A stretch of DNA of 5,914 nucleotides, from positions 1-5,914 of the forward strand of contig JAKBCB010000249.1 in assembly GCA_021808185.1 (NCBI GenBank), read 5' to 3'. The stretch comes from Pseudomonadota bacterium (GTDB lineage: Bacteria; Pseudomonadota; Alphaproteobacteria; Acetobacterales; Acetobacteraceae). The position numbers and the translations under genes were made by a program. The notes under the pieces are model-generated. The model saw only the letters and a program-made list of their open reading frames with translations. It did no database searches and was not told the origin of the DNA. Of the stretch, positions 1 to 5,555 are shown in pieces; the stretch's first letter is position 1; each line of letters starts with the position of its first letter.

Positions 1-13
1 GAAGGCGGCCTGA
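1..13 (+). CDS. C-terminal end of upstream gene, probably acyl carrier protein (partial)
   Basis: Only the last codons are in the window. In the frame beginning at base 2 they read Lys-Ala-Ala followed by TGA at 11-13. An Ala-rich, Lys-containing tail is common for alphaproteobacterial acyl carrier proteins, and acpP lies directly upstream of fabF in most of these genomes, so acpP is the likely identity. Three residues cannot prove it: the call rests on the neighbour, not on sequence similarity. The same Lys-Ala-Ala-stop ending also occurs at the end of fabF in this window, which shows how little information it carries. Confidence 0.4.
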
Positions 14-74
14 GCCACGCGTCTTGCGTGCGATGTCCAGGGCGCGACAGACCTGCGAGGCATGGCCGGATGAC

Positions 75-105
75 CGGCGCGGCGGCGCAACGGCGCCGCC
101 CGCCG
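75..105 (+). promoter_or_regulatory. Strong GC hairpin between the upstream gene and fabF
   Basis: Bases 81-88 (GGCGGCGC) pair perfectly with 93-100 (GCGCCGCC) around the four-base loop AACG. Past a single bulged C at 80, bases 75-79 pair with 101-105, giving 13 base pairs in total. The sequence after the stem (ACACTCTT) is not a real T-run, so a classic intrinsic terminator is unlikely. An inferred role is partial attenuation or 3'-end protection of an acpP transcript, which must be made in far greater amount than fabF. The fold was found by eye and no energy was computed. Confidence 0.6.
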
Positions 106-125
106 ACACTCTTGGCCATGAATAG

Positions 126-132
126 AGAAGGA
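126..132 (+). promoter_or_regulatory. Ribosome binding site of fabF
   Basis: AGAAGGA lies 7 bases before the ATG at 140. It is a good purine-rich Shine-Dalgarno match in an otherwise C-rich region and supports that ATG as the fabF start. Confidence 0.8.
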
Positions 133-139
133 TAGCAGC

Positions 140-1402
140 ATGCGGCGGGTCGTTGTCACCGGCATGGGAATTGTCTCCCCCCTCGGCATCGGGGTGGAGC
201 ATGTCTGGAAGCGGCTGATCAACGGCGAGTCCGGGATCAGCGCCATCCAGTCCTTCGACGTGGCGGACATGCCGTGCCGGATCGCCGGCACCATCCCGCG
301 CGGCGGCAAGGCGGATGGCAAACTTGACGTCGCCGAGTGGGTCCCGCCCAAGGACCACAAGAAGATGGACAAGTTCATCCAGTACGCGATGGCCGCCGGG
401 TCTGAGGCGGTCGAGGATTCCGGCTGGATGCCGACCGACGAGGAAGACCGCTGCGCCACCGGCGTCATGATCGGCTCCGGCATCGGCGGCGTGGAGACGA
501 TCTTCGAAGGCTCGGGGCTGATCCTGGCCGGCAAGGGCAAGCGGCTGTCGCCGTTCTTCATCCCCTCCGCGCTGATCAATCTCGCCTCGGGCAATTTCTC
601 GATCAAATACGGCTTCAAGGGTCCGAACCATTCGGCGGTGACGGCGTGCGCCACCGGCGTGCACGCCATCGGCGACGCGGCGCGGCTGGTCGCGTTCGGC
701 GATGCCGACGTGATGGTGGCCGGCGGGGCCGAGGCGCCGGTGAACCCGATCGGCATGTGGGGCTTCTGCGCCGCGCGCGCGATGTCCACCAGCTTCAACG
801 ACACGCCGGCCCTGGCCTCCCGCCCCTGGGACAAGGACCGGGACGGCTTCGTGATGGGCGAGGGCGCCGGCGTCCTGGTGCTGGAAGAGTACGAGCACGC
901 CAAAAAGCGCGGCGCCAAGATTTACGCCGAAATCGGCGGCTACGGCATGTCCGGCGACGCCCACCACATCACCGCCCCGGCCGAAGGCCACGAAGGCGCG
1001 TTCCGCGCGATGAAGGCGGCGCTGAAAAACGGCGGACTGAGCGTGTCCGACATCCAGTACATCAACGCCCACGGCACCTCGACCCCGCTCGGCGACGATC
1101 TGGAGCTGGAGGCGGTGGAGCGGCTGTTCGGCGACGACGCGCGTCGCGTCGCCATGTCCTCGACCAAGTCGGCCACCGGGCACCTGCTGGGGGCGGCCGG
1201 CGCGATCGAGGCGATCTTCTCGATCCTGGCGATCCGCGACGGCATCGCCCCGCCGACGCTGAACCTGGACGATCCGAGCCGCGCGAGCGAGATCGACCGG
1301 GTGGCGCGGGTGGCGCAGGAACGACGGATCGACGTGGCGCTGTCCAACAGCTTCGGCTTCGGTGGCACCAACGCCAGCGTCATCTTCAAGAAAGCGGCCT
1401 GA
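140..1402 (+). CDS. fabF: 3-oxoacyl-[acyl-carrier-protein] synthase II (FabF)
   Basis: Cytoplasmic condensing enzyme of type II fatty-acid synthesis. It joins malonyl-ACP to an acyl-ACP with loss of CO2 and in this family also performs the elongation that shapes unsaturated and long chains. The 420-residue length is normal. The active-site Cys170 lies in the nucleophile-elbow motif TACATG, and the two catalytic histidines are His311 (NAHGTSTPLGD) and His348 (STKSATGH, with conserved Lys343). The glycine-rich C-terminal loop GFGGTN is at 406-411 and contains the gating Phe407. The N-terminus VVVTGMGIVSPLG is the standard KAS opening. The start is fixed by a good ribosome site 7 bases upstream. 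The gene probably shares a transcript with acpP upstream and mltG downstream. FabB is the main alternative, but the neighbours and the N-terminal motif favour FabF. Nothing in the sequence looks broken. Confidence 0.97.
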   Translation: MRRVVVTGMGIVSPLGIGVEHVWKRLINGESGISAIQSFDVADMPCRIAGTIPRGGKADGKLDVAEWVPPKDHKKMDKFIQYAMAAGSEAVEDSGWMPTDEEDRCATGVMIGSGIGGVETIFEGSGLILAGKGKRLSPFFIPSALINLASGNFSIKYGFKGPNHSAVTACATGVHAIGDAARLVAFGDADVMVAGGAEAPVNPIGMWGFCAARAMSTSFNDTPALASRPWDKDRDGFVMGEGAGVLVLEEYEHAKKRGAKIYAEIGGYGMSGDAHHITAPAEGHEGAFRAMKAALKNGGLSVSDIQYINAHGTSTPLGDDLELEAVERLFGDDARRVAMSSTKSATGHLLGAAGAIEAIFSILAIRDGIAPPTLNLDDPSRASEIDRVARVAQERRIDVALSNSFGFGGTNASVIFKKAA

Positions 1403-2402
1403 TCCCCTGCGCCGCTCGCGCGCAATCTGGCTGCTCGCGCCACTCCTGCTGCTCATCGCCGGCGCCGGGCTGAGCTGGTATGGCCGCTTCGCCTACGACC
1501 GGCCGGGGCCGCTGGAAGTCTCCCGCGCCGTGATCGTGCCGCACGGCTCCCTCGGGCAGGTGGGCGAGGCGCTGGAGAGCGCGGGGGTCGTCGAAAGCGG
1601 TTTCATGTTCCGCCTCGCGGCGCTGGCCACGACGCTGAGCGGCAAGCTGCACGCGGGCGAGCTGGCCTTCCCCGAGCGCGCCACGCTGCGCGAGGTGCTG
1701 GCGGTGCTGCGCACGGCCAAGCCCGTCCAGCACAAGCTGACCATCCCCGAGGGCCTGACGGCGGTGCAGATCGCCCGGCTGCTCGGCAAGTCCGAGGTAC
1801 TGACCGGCGAGACGCCGACGCCGCCGGAAGGCGCGATGCTGCCGCAGACCTACGCCTTCGACTTCGGGGCGCCGCGCGCCTCCATCGTCGAGCGGGCGAG
1901 TGCGGCCATGCAGCGAACGCTCGCGCAGGCGTGGCAGAGCCGCGTGCCGGGGCTGCCGCTGACCAGCCCCACGCAGATGCTGATCCTGGCCAGCATGGTC
2001 GAACGCGAGACCGCCCGGCCCGAGGAACGGCCGCACATCGCCGCCGTGTTCCTCAACCGGCTGCGCAAGGGGATGCGGCTGCAATCCGACCCGACGGTGA
2101 TCTACGCCGTCAGCAACGGGCTCGGCACCATCGAGCGGCAACTGACCAAGACCGACCTGGAGGTCGCCAGCCCGTTCAACACCTATCGCGTCGCCGGCCT
2201 GCCGCCGGGGCCGATCGCAAGCCCGGGGCTTGCCTCGCTGGAAGCCGTGGCGCGGCCGGAGCCGACGGACGACCTGTATTTCGTCGCCGACGGTACCGGC
2301 GGGCATGTGTTTTCCGCCTCGCTCGACGAGCATCTGAAGAACGTCGCCAGATGGCGGGCGCTGAGCGCGGCCGGACCGATCCCGGGGCAGACGCTGCGGT
2401 AG
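1362..2402 (+). CDS. mltG: Endolytic murein transglycosylase MltG (YceG-like)
   Basis: Inner-membrane lytic transglycosylase that cuts nascent peptidoglycan glycan strands internally and is thought to set their length. With a GTG start it has 346 residues. It opens with a basic stretch (RKRPDPLRRSR, 10-20), then one transmembrane helix at about 21-38, and a periplasmic YceG domain. The catalytic glutamate is Glu214 in ASMVERET. The other family blocks are also present: VFLNRL (229-234), LQSDPTVIYAV (240-250), SPFNTYRVAGLPPGPIASPG (270-289) and DLYFVADGTGGHVF (304-317). The start is uncertain. GTG 1362 lies 41 bases inside fabF with no clear ribosome site, CTG 1407 just after the fabF stop is the other choice, and the next GTG would remove the membrane helix. 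Either way translation is probably coupled to fabF. The function is secure; the first residues are not. Confidence 0.95.
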   Translation: MAPTPASSSRKRPDPLRRSRAIWLLAPLLLLIAGAGLSWYGRFAYDRPGPLEVSRAVIVPHGSLGQVGEALESAGVVESGFMFRLAALATTLSGKLHAGELAFPERATLREVLAVLRTAKPVQHKLTIPEGLTAVQIARLLGKSEVLTGETPTPPEGAMLPQTYAFDFGAPRASIVERASAAMQRTLAQAWQSRVPGLPLTSPTQMLILASMVERETARPEERPHIAAVFLNRLRKGMRLQSDPTVIYAVSNGLGTIERQLTKTDLEVASPFNTYRVAGLPPGPIASPGLASLEAVARPEPTDDLYFVADGTGGHVFSASLDEHLKNVARWRALSAAGPIPGQTLR

Positions 2403-2410
2403 CGGGCCGC

Positions 2411-3583
2411 TCAGGTCAGGTGCGGCAGCGCCAGGTAGTCCTGGCTCTGCATTTCCTCCAGCCGCGACGCCGTCCGCTCGAACGCCTTGGCCCCCTCGCC
2501 GCGCTGATACAACTGGTCGGGCATGGCCTCCGCCGAGGCGACCAGCTTGACGCGGTGGTCGTACAGCGCGTCGATCAGGGTGATGAAGCGCCGCGCCTCG
2601 TCGTGGTTGTCCGGGCTCAGGCGCGGGATCGCGTCCAGCACCAGGGCGTGGAAATGCGTCGCGATCGCCAGATAGTCGCCAGGGCCGAGGGCGGTGCCGC
2701 AGAGGGCGGAAAAGTCGAAACGGGCCACACCTTCGGCCGCGAGCGGCACGCGCAGCACGCGGCCGGAGACGACAAGGCGTTCCTCGGCGGGCGGCGCATT
2801 GCCGGTCAGTTGCGCGAAGGCGGCGTCCAGCGCCCGATCCGCCCGCCCATCCGGCGGCACATGCCAGGTCGCCATGCCGCGCAGCCGGGAGCGGCGGAAA
2901 TCCCGCCCCGCCTCTAGCACCAGCACATCCAGCCGCTGCTGGATCAGCGCGATGAACGGCAGGAAGGCGTCCCGCCCCGGCTGGCCCGCGAACAGATCGT
3001 CCGGCAGCGTGTTCGATGTCGCCACCACGACCACGCCGCGCTCGAACAGGGCGGCGAACAGGCGGCCGAGGATCATCGCGTCGGCGATGTCGTTGACTTG
3101 GAATTCATCGAAGCACAGCAGCGCGGCGTCGGCCGCGATGCGGTCGGCCAGCGGCGGGATCGGGTCCTCGCCGTCCGGGTTCTCGCGCTTCCAGCGATGG
3201 ATGCCGGCGTGCGCGTCCTGCATGAAGCGGTGGAAATGGATGCGCCGCTTGCGCGACAACTGGGCGGCGGCAAAGAACAGATCCATCAGCATGGATTTGC
3301 CGCGCCCGACCTCGCCGACCAGATACAGCCCGTTCGGCCGCGCCTCGTCCGCGCCCTCGGCCGGCTTGCGGCGCAGGAAGCGGGCGAGCAGCGAGCCGTT
3401 GCCGCTTGGCGTGCGCGGCGGCGGGTCGTAGCCGCGCAGCTTGGTCCACAGCGCCTGCAACCGCTCGGCGGCCATGCGCTGCGCGGGGTCGGAAACCAAG
3501 CGCCCATCGGCCACCAGCGCCCGGTAGGCGGGCAGCGGCCCCTGAATGAGCGGATCGACGACGATGGCGGGTGTGGCGTCCAT
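2411..3583 (-). CDS. zapE: Cell division protein ZapE (AFG1-type P-loop ATPase)
   Basis: P-loop ATPase of the AFG1/LACE1 family. The E. coli member ZapE binds FtsZ and acts in constriction, and eukaryotic relatives are mitochondrial. From the chosen ATG at 3583 the protein has 390 residues, near the family norm. Walker A is GEVGRGKS (90-97), Walker B LLCFDEF (155-161, Asp159-Glu160), followed by FQVNDIADAMIL. The sensor region is VVATSNTLPDDLF (186-198). The C-terminal blocks FITLIDALYDHRVKLV (334-349) and SRLEEMQSQDYL (373-384) are typical. The conserved N-terminal element GPLPAYRALVADGRL begins about 15 residues after this start. Alternative starts are ATG 3619 (402 residues) and an upstream ATG at 3739 (442 residues). 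The latter would overlap the divergent gene and adds a Gly/Arg/Pro-rich stretch that looks non-coding. No start has a convincing ribosome site. The stop lies 8 bp from that of mltG. Confidence 0.94.
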   Translation of the reverse strand: MDATPAIVVDPLIQGPLPAYRALVADGRLVSDPAQRMAAERLQALWTKLRGYDPPPRTPSGNGSLLARFLRRKPAEGADEARPNGLYLVGEVGRGKSMLMDLFFAAAQLSRKRRIHFHRFMQDAHAGIHRWKRENPDGEDPIPPLADRIAADAALLCFDEFQVNDIADAMILGRLFAALFERGVVVVATSNTLPDDLFAGQPGRDAFLPFIALIQQRLDVLVLEAGRDFRRSRLRGMATWHVPPDGRADRALDAAFAQLTGNAPPAEERLVVSGRVLRVPLAAEGVARFDFSALCGTALGPGDYLAIATHFHALVLDAIPRLSPDNHDEARRFITLIDALYDHRVKLVASAEAMPDQLYQRGEGAKAFERTASRLEEMQSQDYLALPHLT

Positions 3584-3702
3584 GCTGCGCCGCGAGATAG
3601 CCGGAAACTTGTTCGGCATCAAACGTGGCTGATCCGACGCGCGGACATGGCGGAGGTGCCCGGCGCGCCCTATGTTTTCGCCCGTTCGACCGGAGGGCCC
3701 CG
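3584..3702. promoter_or_regulatory. Divergent intergenic region between zapE and the oxygenase gene
   Basis: About 120 bases separate the preferred zapE start from the oxygenase start, so promoters for both directions should lie here. On the minus strand a weak sigma-70-like pair can be seen: TTGATG (3617-3622) and TATCTC (3594-3599) with a 17-base spacer. This would put the transcript start almost at the ATG at 3583 and give a very short leader. For the plus strand only a poor -10-like TATGTT at 3671-3676 is visible, with no good -35. Both assignments are tentative. Confidence 0.35.
3692..3697 (+). promoter_or_regulatory. Ribosome binding site that sets the oxygenase start
   Basis: GGAGGG lies 5 bases before the ATG at 3703 and is the best Shine-Dalgarno match in the window. 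The frame is open upstream to an ATG at 3625, but that start has no such site and would add 26 Arg/Gly/Pro-rich residues. The start at 3703 is therefore preferred. Confidence 0.8.
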
Positions 3703-4335
3703 ATGATCCGCCTGGACTACGACGCGCTGCGCGCGGCACCGCCCGCGAGCGATCCGTTCGCGCATGTGGTGATTCCGAATTTCGTGCGCCCCGAGTCGCT
3801 CGGCGCGCTGGTGAAGGAATTGCCGCCGATGTCGCAGGGCGGTTCGTTCCCGACCGGCAGCCTGCGCCTCGGCCCGCTCGGGCGCGCGCTGGTGGCCGAG
3901 CTGGAAGGCCCCACGCTGCGGCAGGCGATCGCGGAGAAATTCGGTCTCGATCTGTCCGGCGCGCCGACGATGGTGACGCTGCGCGGCCGTTCGCGCGAGA
4001 AGGACGGGCAGATCCACACGGACAGCACCTCTAAGCGCGTCACGGTGCTGCTGTATCTCAACCCGCAAACGGCGGCCTGGGCGAGCCACGAGGGCTGCCT
4101 GCGGCTGCTGCGCTCGGGCACCGATATCGAGAATTTCGCGGTGGAGGTGCCGCCGGTGGACGGCACGCTGCTGGTGTTCCCCAATGGCCCCACGGCGTGG
4201 CACGGCCACAAGCGGCATGTCGGGCAGAGGTATGTGATGCAGATGAACTATATGGCGCGTGACGGCGCGGCCCGGTCGGAGCTGCGGCGGCACCGGATTT
4301 CGGCGTTCATCAAGCGCCTGACGGCGGCGGCATGA
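3703..4335 (+). CDS. 2-oxoglutarate/Fe(II)-dependent oxygenase, prolyl-4-hydroxylase-like
   Basis: A 210-residue protein with the features of the 2OG-Fe(II) oxygenase superfamily, which couples decarboxylation of 2-oxoglutarate to hydroxylation or a related oxidation of a substrate. The iron ligands His105 and Asp107 are in QIHTDSTSKRVTVLLYLN, where the following strand is typical of the family. The distal histidine is most likely His167 in TAWHGHKRH, with Arg176 (GQRYVMQMNY) placed to bind the 2-oxoglutarate carboxylate. His169 or His172 are less likely alternatives for the third ligand. The N-terminus (FAHVVIPNFVRPESLGALVKELP) matches the usual first helix-strand unit of these proteins. No signal peptide is seen, so it is probably cytoplasmic. 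It overlaps the next gene by ATGA, so the two products are likely made together. Substrate unknown: protein side chain, small molecule and sugar targets are all possible. Confidence 0.9.
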   Translation: MIRLDYDALRAAPPASDPFAHVVIPNFVRPESLGALVKELPPMSQGGSFPTGSLRLGPLGRALVAELEGPTLRQAIAEKFGLDLSGAPTMVTLRGRSREKDGQIHTDSTSKRVTVLLYLNPQTAAWASHEGCLRLLRSGTDIENFAVEVPPVDGTLLVFPNGPTAWHGHKRHVGQRYVMQMNYMARDGAARSELRRHRISAFIKRLTAAA

Positions 4336-4748
4336 GCGCCGCCGAGCAACTGGTCCGCGCCTATTACGCGGCCTTCAACGCGGGCGACGCCGAAGCGTTC
4401 CTCGCGCTGCTGACCGAGGACGTGGTGCACGGCATCAGCCAGGGCGGCGAGGACGTGGGCAAGGACGCGTTCCGCCGCTTCATCGCGCATATGGACCGCT
4501 GCTACCGCGAACAGATTATCGATCTGGTGGTCCTGACCGAGCCAACCGGCACGCGCGCGGCGGCCGAGTTCGTGGTGCGCGGCACGTATATCGCCACCGA
4601 CCCCGGCGTTCCGGCCGGCACGCCGCCAGCATCGGGGCAGACCTACACGCTGCCGGCGGGCGCGTTCTTCACGCTGCGCGACGGCAAGGTGGCGCGCATT
4701 TCCAACCACTACAATCTGGGCGACTGGGTGCGGCAGGTCGGCGGCTAA
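4332..4748 (+). CDS. Ketosteroid-isomerase-related protein, NTF2/SnoaL fold
   Basis: A 138-residue single-domain protein resembling the steroid delta-isomerase-related (TIGR02096-like) branch of the NTF2/SnoaL cone-barrel fold. The N-terminal helices carry the usual pattern (VRAYYAAFNAGDAEAFLALLTEDVVH, positions 8-33), followed by ISQGGEDVGKDAFRRFIAHMDRCYRE (35-60). The C-terminal strands include GQTYTLPAGAFFTLRDGKVARISNHYNLGDW, positions 102-132. The fold is used both for enzymes and for ligand binding, and I cannot name a reaction. A true steroid isomerase activity should not be assumed. The ATG overlaps the oxygenase stop (ATGA), and no separate ribosome site is present, so translation is probably coupled. 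This suggests a shared pathway or complex with the oxygenase. The stop overlaps the stop of the convergent hugZ-like gene by 4 bp. Confidence 0.88.
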   Translation: MSAAEQLVRAYYAAFNAGDAEAFLALLTEDVVHGISQGGEDVGKDAFRRFIAHMDRCYREQIIDLVVLTEPTGTRAAAEFVVRGTYIATDPGVPAGTPPASGQTYTLPAGAFFTLRDGKVARISNHYNLGDWVRQVGG

Positions 4749-5458
4749 CCCCCGCGCAGCCGCCGCAGCGCCAGAATCAGCTCCTTGCGCACCGCGTCCG
4801 CGTCCGCCACCGGCGCGGACCAGGGCGCGCGGACGACCTGCTCGCCGAGCGCGAGGTCGCAGCCATCGACATCGGCCGCCACCATGCGCCAGCCTTCGCC
4901 GGTGCCGCCGGCGGAGTGCGCCAGCGTGGTCATGGCCTGCGCGTGGTCGGCGTTGCAATGCGCCAGAATATCCGCCTCGGCCGCCGCCAGCGCCGCGACC
5001 GCTTGCGGGTCGGGCGTGAGGTCCGCCTGCTTCAGCCGGTTCGCGCGGGCAAAGCCGCCGACGAACAGGCCCGCGCGGGGGCGGATGCGCCACAGGTGGA
5101 AATCGCCGAAATCGGCGTAGAGCGCGCCGTACGGATGCACGGCAAGCCAGCGCGCCTTCAGGCCCGCGTCGTCGATCCGCTCGGCCAGCCCCGTGACCGT
5201 CACGCGCGGGGCCGTCTGCGGGTTCGCCGCCTCCGGCGTGCCAGCCACAAGGACGGCACAACGCGGTTCGGCGCGCAGGTGGCGCGTGTGCTCGGACAGA
5301 TCCGACAGCAGCAGCAGGACGGACAGATCCGGCGCGCAGGCCGGCGTCACCAGCGAGGCGAAGGGCTGGCCCTCGGCACTGCTTGCCAGCGTGCCGGCCC
5401 GGGCCGCGCGCAGCAGCTTTCGCGCGGCCCATGCCGGCGCATCCGCGTCATCCGCCAT
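4745..5458 (-). CDS. HugZ-family protein: pyridoxamine-5'-phosphate-oxidase-like split barrel plus DUF2470
   Basis: From the ATG at 5458 the product has 237 residues. Positions about 8-140 form the flavin-reductase-like split barrel: AARKLLRAARAGTLAS, ASLVTPACAPDLSVLLLLSDLSEHTRHL, RVTVTGLAERI, and YADFGDFHLWRIRPRAGLFVGGFARA. Positions about 160-235 match the DUF2470 domain, with ADILAHCNADHAQAM (162-176) and GWRMVAADVDGCDLAL (189-204). Characterised relatives HugZ and HutZ bind and degrade haem and help bacteria use its iron; many other members are uncharacterised and may bind flavin. No haem uptake genes are visible here, so the role is inferred only from the family. GGAAGG at 5469-5474 lies 10 bases before the ATG. 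ATG 5476, six codons earlier, is an alternative, and more distant ATGs would run into the divergent chvI. The gene is divergent from chvI. Confidence 0.9.
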   Translation of the reverse strand: MADDADAPAWAARKLLRAARAGTLASSAEGQPFASLVTPACAPDLSVLLLLSDLSEHTRHLRAEPRCAVLVAGTPEAANPQTAPRVTVTGLAERIDDAGLKARWLAVHPYGALYADFGDFHLWRIRPRAGLFVGGFARANRLKQADLTPDPQAVAALAAAEADILAHCNADHAQAMTTLAHSAGGTGEGWRMVAADVDGCDLALGEQVVRAPWSAPVADADAVRKELILALRRLRGG

Positions 5459-5555
5459 TTTCCCTGCACCTTCCATCCTCAATGCGCCACAATCGCCGCT
5501 CATATGCAGGCGGTCCGCTGGTTCGCCATGCCGGGCCGCGGACAGGAACGACACC
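5459..5555. promoter_or_regulatory. Divergent intergenic region between the hugZ-like gene and chvI
   Basis: These 97 bases must hold the 5' ends of both divergent genes. The chvI ribosome site AGGAA is at 5544-5548, 7 bases before its ATG. An inverted repeat, GTCCGC (5513-5518) and GCGGAC (5538-5543), ends right at that site and could form a 19-base-loop hairpin or serve as a binding site. I see no convincing -10/-35 pair in either direction. Confidence 0.5.

Noticed and set aside
16..30. Small hairpin CACGC-GTCTT-GCGTG just after the upstream stop codon
   Set aside because: Only five base pairs and no T-run follow. It is too weak to call a terminator.
118..135. Five-codon frame ATG...TAG overlapping the fabF ribosome site
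   Set aside because: Too short to judge, with no ribosome site of its own; most likely chance.
646..1473. Plus-strand frame of about 275 codons within fabF
   Set aside because: A shifted-frame Arg/Gly-rich shadow of fabF with no domain and no ribosome site of note.
1386..2333. Long open frame on the minus strand antisense to mltG (about 315 codons)
   Set aside because: Its product is Arg/Gly/Gln/His-rich with no recognisable domain, and the opposite strand encodes a clear MltG with all catalytic motifs. Long antisense frames are expected in DNA this GC-rich.
3584..3739. N-terminal extension of zapE to an ATG at 3739
   Set aside because: The extra residues are Gly/Arg/Pro/Ser-rich and unlike the family, and would overlap the ribosome site and first codons of the divergent oxygenase gene.
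4248..5432. Minus-strand open frame of about 394 codons covering the NTF2-like gene and much of the HugZ-like gene
   Set aside because: The product is low-complexity Ala/Arg/Gly with no domain. It runs antisense to one well-supported gene and out of frame with another on the same strand.
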